A stretch of 8,531 nt of DNA from the NCBI GenBank assembly GCA_947451445.1, contig CANFZJ010000114.1, positions 1 through 8,531 of the forward strand, written 5' to 3'. The notes under the pieces are model-generated. The model did not search any database. It was given only the letters and a program-made list of their open reading frames with translations, and was not told the origin of the DNA. How positions within the stretch are numbered: position 1 is the stretch's first letter; each line of letters begins with the position of its first letter. This document shows positions 6,287-8,531 of the stretch, one piece after another. The stretch comes from Comamonadaceae bacterium. Lineage in GTDB: Bacteria > Pseudomonadota > Gammaproteobacteria > Burkholderiales > Burkholderiaceae_C. Position numbers and translations under genes: made by a program.

Positions 6287-7006
6287 ATGGACGAACCTAT
6301 CCTCACCATAGAAGAGCGTGCAGCGATCAACGCGGGGCACTGGTTTGCCTCGCTCTCTCCATCGCTGCGGCATGACATTTTGCGTTGTGCCTACGTCAAA
6401 CGCTACCAGGACAACGGGCTTATCGCTGCCCGAGGCGATCCACCGGAAGAGTGGGTGGCCTGCGCCAAAGGTGCCGTGCGGGTCAGTTCCACTTCGATTT
6501 CGGGCAAACAAATCACATTGACCTACCTGGAACCCGGCAACTGGTTTGGCGATGTGGCCATATTTGACGGCGACCGCCGGACCCACGATGCCTACGCACA
6601 TGGCGAAACCACTCTGCTGTGCGTCGCCAAAGCCGACTTCAAAAAGGTACTGGCGCTGCACACCGAACTATATGAAGCCCTGTTGCGCCTGCATTCGCGA
6701 CGTATCCGGCAATTGTTTGGCTTGGTAGAAGACCTCAACACCCTGCCCCTGCGCGCCCGGCTCGCCAAGCAACTGCTGCACCTGGCACGTAGCTACGGTG
6801 TGCCCAGCCTGGCCAATCCGAACGAGGTTCGCATCAGCCTGCAACTGGCGCAGGAAGAACTGGCGCAGCTGTTGGGGGCATCGCGCCAACGCGTCAACCA
6901 AGAGCTCAAGGCCATGGAGCGCGACAATGCCATTGGCATCGAGCCAGCGGGTCTGATGGTGCGCGACCGCTCTACGCTTTTGCGGATCGTCGAGCACGGC
7001 AGTTAA
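6287..7006 (+). CDS. Crp/Fnr-family transcriptional regulator
   Basis: The 239-residue protein has the two-domain Crp/Fnr layout. An N-terminal cyclic-nucleotide-binding-like beta barrel spans about 18-125, with GNWFGDVAIFDGDRRTHDAY at 84-103. A long dimerisation helix spans about 120-150. A C-terminal winged helix spans about 165-235, with SLQLAQEELAQLLGASRQRV as its helix-turn-helix (184-203). In the pocket, the CRP Glu72 position appears to be Asp89 and the Arg-Ser pair reads Arg98-Thr99, so cAMP binding is doubtful. Only three Cys (34, 59, 112) are present, in positions unlike the Fnr iron-sulfur cluster, so it is not a classical oxygen-sensing Fnr. The signal is unknown. The ATG at 6287 gives a family-typical length; the ribosome site before it is weak. 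It is divergent from the FimV-like gene, and its stop overlaps that of the next gene by four bases. Confidence 0.9.
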   Translation: MDEPILTIEERAAINAGHWFASLSPSLRHDILRCAYVKRYQDNGLIAARGDPPEEWVACAKGAVRVSSTSISGKQITLTYLEPGNWFGDVAIFDGDRRTHDAYAHGETTLLCVAKADFKKVLALHTELYEALLRLHSRRIRQLFGLVEDLNTLPLRARLAKQLLHLARSYGVPSLANPNEVRISLQLAQEELAQLLGASRQRVNQELKAMERDNAIGIEPAGLMVRDRSTLLRIVEHGS

Positions 7007-7674
7007 TCGGCAGCCAACGCCTGCGCAGAGACGCAGGCCTGCGTAAGCACCGCCACCGCATGCTCCAGCATAGGTAAGGCGTGGCGTGGATATTCCATGC
7101 GCAGATAAACCCGGCCACGCTGTATTTGCAAGATGAACGGCGGCATCTGCTGGGCCTCTGCCACAGGCCAGGCCAGCAGTTTCTGCACCAGACTGCCATC
7201 CAGCCACCGCTGTGCACGTTCCCGCGTGTCTGCCACCACCGCGTAGCGGTCCCAAAATTCTGTGGGGGCCGCGCTCCAGCCTACTTCGTCGTACAGCGCA
7301 AGCCAACGCGCCTCTTCGGACAACGCCGCATCCACCGTGGTTTGCACGCCTTGCGTCACGTGTTCATAAACGCGCTTTTCCAGCTGCTCTTTCAGCGGCC
7401 GGTTGATCAGCATGATGGCTATGTCTGGCGACAGTTGCAGCTCTGCGCGCGCCCGCAACTCCGCTCCGGTGATGAAATCGCGGCCCGCATGTGTGCGCTC
7501 CAGCCGCCACGGCGCCGTCCCCATCGGGTCCGAAAGTGCGAAATCACCACGCCCTGGCAACGGCTCATACACCCAGCCTTGGGCCGACGCCCAGACGCCT
7601 ACCGCCCGCAGCCCATCCGCATGCAACCCCAGGCCCGGCATGCTGGCAACCCAATTCCTTATGCGCGTGTACAT
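7003..7674 (-). CDS. Conserved-looking protein of unknown function, 223 aa
   Basis: I do not recognise a named domain. The protein starts MYTRIRNWVASMPGLG and has no signal peptide or membrane segment, so it is probably cytoplasmic. Visible elements are a basic N-terminus and a segment with GWVYEPLPGRGDFALSD (33-49). A charged helical middle follows (about 92-130, with LINRPLKEQLEKRVYEHV). The C-terminal part is beta-like, with FILQIQRGRVYLRMEYPRHA at about 180-199. It reads as a normal folded protein with family-like GC-rich codon use. The ATG at 7672-7674 has GGGA about six bases upstream. The stop TAA (7003-7005 on the plus strand reads TTA) overlaps the stop of the Crp/Fnr gene within the four-base palindrome TTAA. 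A repeat copy (7710-7769) lies just upstream, between this gene and tRNA-Arg. Confidence 0.75.
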   Translation of the reverse strand: MYTRIRNWVASMPGLGLHADGLRAVGVWASAQGWVYEPLPGRGDFALSDPMGTAPWRLERTHAGRDFITGAELRARAELQLSPDIAIMLINRPLKEQLEKRVYEHVTQGVQTTVDAALSEEARWLALYDEVGWSAAPTEFWDRYAVVADTRERAQRWLDGSLVQKLLAWPVAEAQQMPPFILQIQRGRVYLRMEYPRHALPMLEHAVAVLTQACVSAQALAAD

Positions 7675-7709
7675 CTGCGTCCCATACAGCTTAGAAAAGT
7701 GGATTCGAC

Positions 7710-7769
7710 AATGCTACATAAAATATAGCTACCGCTGCACATTGCATAAGCGCTACAAGCCATTTTTAT
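7710..7769 (+). repeat. Interspersed repeat copy C, between tRNA-Arg and the unknown gene
   Basis: The 37-base core at 7726-7762 (starts TAGCTACCGCTGCACATT, ends GCGCTACAAGCCA) matches copy A at 26 of 37 positions without gaps by hand count. The left flank GCTACATAAAATA resembles the left flank of copy B. It lies in the same orientation as A and B, in the leader or promoter region of the minus-strand gene at 7003-7674. Confidence 0.65.
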
Positions 7770-7800
7770 GCCACAAGCTGGCGGTGGATGATGAGGAAGA

Positions 7801-7877
<77 letters not shown>

Positions 7878-8154
7878 TGCTGGCAAACACGCAGTGCTTG
7901 CCATGTATTTATCCACGGCGGCAGAACGCACAGCAAGTGCCCGTGAAAAGAGCCCGAATGATACCCGCAAATATGCCACCGCTCGCAGCGTCAGCTGCAT
8001 GGTTCCGTAGCACGGTCACCTTGGGTGGCAACAACTTTGTCGCGTCAATATTCAGTTTTTAACGAAATGAATATCTCTATTAATCTGCTTTTTAAAGATA
8101 ATTAACAGCACTAGTATCCAACGCAGATTAACTCTCTACGCAATGGAACAACCC
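7878..8154. other. Divergent intergenic region between tRNA-Arg and the Tim44-like gene
   Basis: I see no gene in these 277 bases. The left half (to about 8040) is GC-rich and holds the tRNA promoter candidate. The right part (8044-8110) is clearly AT-rich and is the likely promoter of the gene at 8155. GATAAT at 8097-8102 matches five of six bases of a -10 box, but no good -35 box is 16-18 bases before it. The long frame across 7403-8062 crosses the tRNA and is not a gene. Confidence 0.5.
7908..7936 (-). promoter_or_regulatory. Candidate promoter of tRNA-Arg
   Basis: On the minus strand, TTGCTG (7931-7936), a 17-base spacer and GATAAA (7908-7913) form a weak sigma-70 match, 30 bases before the mature tRNA 5' end. 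That distance fits a processed leader. TTATCCACG at 7909-7917, one base off a DnaA box, overlaps it, but a single box is weak evidence of anything. Confidence 0.3.
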
Positions 8155-8531
8155 ATGAAAAAACTACTTTCCCTGCTGGCCGTGGTCTTCACCATTGGCC
8201 TGTCTACCGTGGCCATGGATGCCGAGGCCGCCAAGCGCATGGGCGCAGGAAAATCCGTGGGAATGCAGCGGCAAGCCACCGCCGACAAGGCCCCCGGTGC
8301 TACGCCGTCGCAAGCGCCAGCCGCCCACACGGCCGCCGCCACAGCGGCTCCGGCTGCAGCAGCCGCTGCCGCCCCGGCCAAACGTTCGTGGATGGGCCCA
8401 CTGGCAGGTATCGCAGCGGGCTTAGGCATAGCCGCACTGGCGTCACACCTGGGATTGGGGGGTGAACTGGCCTCCATGCTGATGATGGGCCTGCTGGCTG
8501 CGGGCGTCATGGTGGCGGTGGGCTTCTTCAT
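8155..8531 (+). CDS. Tim44-like domain membrane/secreted protein, N-terminal part (3' end outside window)
   Basis: The visible 125 residues have a Sec-type signal (MKKLLSLLAVVFTIGLSTVA, then a likely cut near Ala-Glu-Ala about 23-26) followed by AKRMGAGKSVGMQRQ. A low-complexity Ala/Pro linker spans about 45-76. Next is a hydrophobic Gly/Ala/Leu/Met-rich stretch (80-125), probably one or two membrane passes. This order (signal, KRMG-GKS-G box, Ala/Pro linker, membrane segment) is that of bacterial proteins annotated as Tim44 domain-containing in Burkholderiales. The Tim44-like domain itself would lie beyond the window, so the name is inference. The function of the bacterial family is poorly known; the eukaryotic Tim44 works in mitochondrial protein import. 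The start could also be an in-frame ATG at 8143; 8155 is preferred because it gives the shorter, typical signal peptide, though GGA at 8145-8147 is a weak ribosome site. Confidence 0.75.
   Translation, partial: MKKLLSLLAVVFTIGLSTVAMDAEAAKRMGAGKSVGMQRQATADKAPGATPSQAPAAHTAAATAAPAAAAAAAPAKRSWMGPLAGIAAGLGIAALASHLGLGGELASMLMMGLLAAGVMVAVGFF

Noticed and set aside
7909..7917. DnaA-box-like TTATCCACG
   Set aside because: A single box with one mismatch, no cluster and no origin-like AT-rich repeats next to it; it overlaps the tRNA promoter candidate.

Overview
The window looks like a chromosomal housekeeping segment of a GC-rich betaproteobacterium. Comamonadaceae (Rhodoferax / Polaromonas / Acidovorax relatives) is the best guess. 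It rests on the LexA with its long inter-domain linker, the style of the FimV-like and Tim44-like proteins, the small conserved proteins, and a short interspersed repeat that I recall from that family. No database was searched. I see no transposase, phage gene, CRISPR array, toxin-antitoxin pair or defence cluster, and no clear undescribed multi-gene system.

Layout, left to right. The 3' end of adenylate kinase (adk, +) ends in a strong terminator (208-244). An L-asparaginase gene (minus, 327-1340) follows and is divergent from lexA (+, 1428-2093). Two tandem LexA-type boxes (1361-1395) fill the gap between them. Next come a small unrecognised protein (+, 2230-2604) and a D-2-hydroxyacid dehydrogenase (+, 2714-3721), which may be read from a leaderless transcript. 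The dehydrogenase converges on a FimV-like polar membrane protein (minus, 3831-6044), with a near-perfect palindromic terminator between them. Upstream of fimV lies a divergent Crp/Fnr-type regulator (+, 6287-7006). Its stop codon overlaps that of a convergent gene of unknown function (minus, 7003-7674). Then come tRNA-Arg(UCU) (minus, 7801-7877) and the 5' end of a secreted or membrane Tim44-like protein (+, from 8155).

The genes do not form one pathway; most are single transcription units separated by divergent promoters or convergent terminators. Three points deserve attention. First, the lexA boxes also sit directly in front of the asparaginase gene. Second, a roughly 55-60 bp repeat has at least three diverged copies in the window, and one lies in frame inside the asparaginase coding sequence. 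Third, the FimV-like protein appears to be a stand-alone variant without visible LysM or FimV C-terminal domains, and it carries a hexanucleotide repeat encoding a Leu-Asp run.
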